Shown here: in pieces, positions 61,346 to 64,000 of the stretch
Position numbering within the stretch: the first letter of the stretch is position 1
Layout: every line of letters begins with the position of its first letter
Assembly: GCA_023458095.1 (NCBI GenBank)
Contig: JAEXAS010000018.1
Coordinates: forward strand, 34,779-98,778
Reading direction: 5' to 3'
Length of the DNA stretch: 64,000 bases
Origin: Actinomycetes bacterium
Lineage (GTDB): Bacteria > Actinomycetota > Actinomycetes > Propionibacteriales > Propionibacteriaceae
Made by a program: the position numbers and the translations under genes
Notes under the pieces: generated by a model
What the model saw: the letters and a program-made list of their open reading frames with translations, nothing else
Databases searched by the model: none
What the model was told of the DNA's origin: nothing

Positions 61346-64000
61346 TGGTCCGCGCCTGCCCCTCCCGAAGGAAGGGCGCTGCGCCACATCTTCTCGTTCG
61401 GCTCCCTGGAGTCGCGGAGTTGCGATCCTCGCCCCTCCCGAAGGAAGGGCGCTGCGGCACCGGCCGCGGCGATGGCTCGGCGGAGATCCTGTTGCGATCC
61501 TCGCCCCTCCCGAAGGAAGGGCGCTGCGGACAGCGTCGCTGACCTGATGAGGCTCGCTGAGGTTGCGATCCTCGCCTCCCGAAGGAAGGGCGCTGCGATT
61601 GCCTTCTGAAGCCGACCGGCCCGGCCTTGGAGTTGCGATCCTCGCCCCTCCCGAAGGAAGGGCGCTGCCCCTCATGGTTCGAACGCTTACGGGGACCGAA
61701 TTGTGTTGCGATCCTCGCCCCTCCCGAAGGAAGGGCGCTGCGCTGATCTTGTCGCCCTTGCGCACTTCCTCAACCGGTTGCGATCCTCGCCCCTCCCGAA
61801 GGAAGGGCGCTGCACGAGTAGCAGCCCGCCGCCGTTGGTCCATGTGGGTTGCGATCCTCGCCCCTCCCGAAGGAAGGGCGCTGCATCGACTCCGGCCAGG
61901 ACGGTGAGGCGGGCGACACGTTGCGATCCTCGCCCCTCCCGAAGGAAGGGCGCTGCGCCACCATGGTCTACATGAACAGCGCTAACGTAAAGTTGCGATC
62001 CTCGCCCCTCCCGAAGGAAGGGCGCTGCCGGCCGCCGCACGCTCAGTGAAGGTTCGTCCGTCACAGTTGCGATCCTCGCCCCTCCCGAAGGAAGGGCGCT
62101 GCCCTTCCGGCGCGTCATCGGTGCCGGGTGATTCCACTGGTTGCGATCCTCGCCCCTCCCGAAGGAAGGGCGCTGCACGGCTTCGACAGTCGAGCCGTCG
62201 CAATACCGAATAGTTGCGATCCTCGCCCCTCCCGAAGGAAGGGCGCTGCCCGTACAGCCTGATCGCAGGCGTCTGGTATTCCGGGTTGCGATCCTCGCCC
62301 CTCCCGAAGGAAGGGCGCTGCGGCATGGCATGACAAAACCAAGAGACTACGCAGCGGTTGCGATCCTCGCCCCTCCCGAAGGAAGGGCGCTGCCTTTGCG
62401 GCGCTGCGCATTTCACCGAACATTTCACCGTTGCGATCCTCGCCCCTCCCGAAGGAAGGGCGCTGCCACGCCACACGATGCGATCTACGTCACTGGTGAC
62501 CAGTTGCGATCCTCGCCCCTCCCGAAGGAAGGGCGCTGCTCAACCCCGGCCGGCAGCGTCGGCGCGACAGGGGTTGCGATCCTCGCCCCTCCCGAAGGAA
62601 GGGCGCTGCCACGGCAGCCGCCGACGGCATACAGTCAGGCTTCGCCGTTGCGATCCTCGCCCCTCCCGAAGGAAGGGCGCTGCCTACCCGGTCGACATCA
62701 CTGGCACTTTCTGGACCGGGTTGCGATCCTCGCCCCTCCCGAAGGAAGGGCGCTGCCCAGCAGGTCACGTGATCGCCGCCACGCCTTGGTAGCGTTGCGA
62801 TCCTCGCCCCTCCCGAAGGAAGGGCGCTGCCGCCGTGACCCGCATGACGATCCGTAAAGCGCTCGGGTTGCGATCCTCGCCCCTCCCGAAGGAAGGGCGC
62901 TGCCGCGTGCGACTCTCACCGGCTGGGCGTCTGGTGTCGCGTTGCGATCCTCGCCCCTCCCGAAGGAAGGGCGCTGCTTCGGTAGTCGGCAACGCGGTGC
63001 CGAGCGGTGCACGGTTGCGATCCTCGCCCCTCCCGAAGGAAGGGCGCTGCCTGGCGGCCTCCGACTTGGAGCGTCGCCCAAACCTGTTGCGATCCTCGCC
63101 CCTCCCGAAGGAAGGGCGCTGCAGAATGATGGCGGCCCGTGCCCGGTCCGCGCTGCTGTTGCGATCCTCGCCCCTCCCGAAGGAAGGGCGCTGCGCGCAG
63201 TCCGCCCCACCGGTTCGGCTGCGAGTAGCCGTTGCGATCCTCGCCCCTCCCGAAGGAAGGGCGCTGCCCCGCGGCGGCATTCCCGGCCTCAGTCTGCTCA
63301 TCGGTGTTGCGATCCTCGCCCCTCCCGAAGGAAGGGCGCTGCTGCGCATGTCCCACACCGCGTCACCGATCACCATCGTGTTGCGATCCTCGCCCCTCCC
63401 GAAGGAAGGGCGCTGCGTCGCTCATCTAGAGCGATCCCGACGAGTATCGGGTTGCGATCCTCGCCCCTCCCGAAGGAAGGGCGCTGCTGACTCGCACGGT
63501 GAGGATCACAGCTCCTCCGATCAGTTGCGATCCTCGCCCCTCCCGAAGGAAGGGCGCTGCTAGGTGGCCTCGAAGATGTCCGGCTTGCACGGGTAGTTGC
63601 GATCCTCGCCCCTCCCGAAGGAAGGGCGCTGCCTGCCGCCGCTGCGACTGCAATCCCGGTGATCGTTAGTTGCGATCCTCGCCCCTCCCGAAGGAAGGGC
63701 GCTGCTGCCACATGCACTACCAACGCTGGCGCCGGACAGGTTGCGATCCTCGCCCCTCCCGAAGGAAGGGCGCTGCCGGACGTATTTCGCCAGGTTCGCC
63801 TCACGCTTCTGGAGGTTGCGATCCTCGCCCCTCCCGAAGGAAGGGCGCTGCTAAGGAATCGCCCTCATCGTTTCCGGTATCGACGTTGCGATCCTCGCCC
63901 CTCCCGAAGGAAGGGCGCTGCCGAGCCAGGGCACGCGCATCACCAGCAGCAGCGATGTTGCGATCCTCGCCCCTCCCGAAGGAAGGGCGCTGCCCTGCGG
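61346..64000 (-). CRISPR. CRISPR array, 37 repeats, continues past window
   Basis: Repeats are 37 nt, beginning GTTGCGATCC and ending GGGCGCTGC as written on the plus strand. I located 37 (first 61346-61382, last 63957-63993) and 36 complete spacers of 33-38 nt. The first repeat is degenerate in its left half and the fourth (61562-61596) lacks two C. All others look identical. Degeneracy on the left and the ATCGCAAC end on the minus strand suggest transcription on minus with the leader to the right, outside the window. In that orientation the repeat folds into a 9-bp stem closed by a C(UUCG)G tetraloop. No cas gene is visible in the window. The type cannot be assigned. Confidence 0.97.

Noticed and set aside
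61687..63804. Long open frames of repeated peptides on both strands
   Set aside because: They are generated by the CRISPR repeat (37 nt with about 36-nt spacers keeps frames open by chance). No ribosome sites or family similarity.

Overview
The window is high-GC DNA, dense with genes, and reads as a chromosome segment of an actinobacterium. The best guess is a relative of the Propionibacteriaceae, because a LytR C-terminal-domain protein, tadA next to its actinobacterial partner gene, a PTS-type dihydroxyacetone kinase, many GTG starts and many dispersed CTTCGACAAGCTCAG-type palindromic repeats occur together. The genus is not determined, and no 16S or other marker is present.

Layout. 1-11259 is mixed housekeeping: a LytR_C protein, a K+/H+ antiporter, a secreted RCC1-repeat protein whose signal peptide is interrupted by a one-base homopolymer shift, the dhaKLM operon, tRNA-Ser(CGA), tadA with its partner, and upp. 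11443-38513 is mainly a surface-polysaccharide region: small glycosyltransferase-like genes, four Stealth-type sugar-phosphate transferases in two pairs, two tandem 833-residue double glycosyltransferases, another two-domain glycosyltransferase, and a set that matches the Wbp route from UDP-GlcNAc to a diacetamido-uronic acid sugar (2-epimerase, 6-dehydrogenase, 3-dehydrogenase, aminotransferase, N-acetyltransferase). menB and a small gene flanked by 173-bp direct repeats sit inside this region. 38568-41559 holds a glycerophosphodiesterase, a DUF885 protein and a MarR regulator with a palindromic operator.

41666-56737 is a [NiFe]-hydrogenase island: small subunit, large subunit and cytochrome b (hyaABC-like), a maturation protease, hypB, hypF, hypE, hypD, two hypA genes, two hypC genes, and a large-subunit look-alike that probably acts as an assembly scaffold. 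The cytochrome b carries an unusual N-terminal soluble domain. hypF is about 200 residues longer than usual because repeat elements have entered it in frame at three places. 57524-60498 encodes two tandem OpgB/MdoB-like phosphoglycerol transferases. From 61346 to the window end runs a CRISPR array with 37 repeats and 36 complete spacers. It continues past the window and no cas gene is visible.

How the genes work together. The polysaccharide genes appear to make a nucleotide-activated acidic amino sugar, assemble a glycan and link units through sugar phosphates. The hydrogenase island encodes a membrane-bound uptake enzyme with a nearly complete maturation set. The dispersed palindromic repeats cluster between genes throughout and are the most striking non-coding theme. 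Their in-frame presence in hypF, the scaffold-like hydrogenase paralog, the cytochrome b fusion and the four-Stealth/Wbp locus are the points most worth checking.
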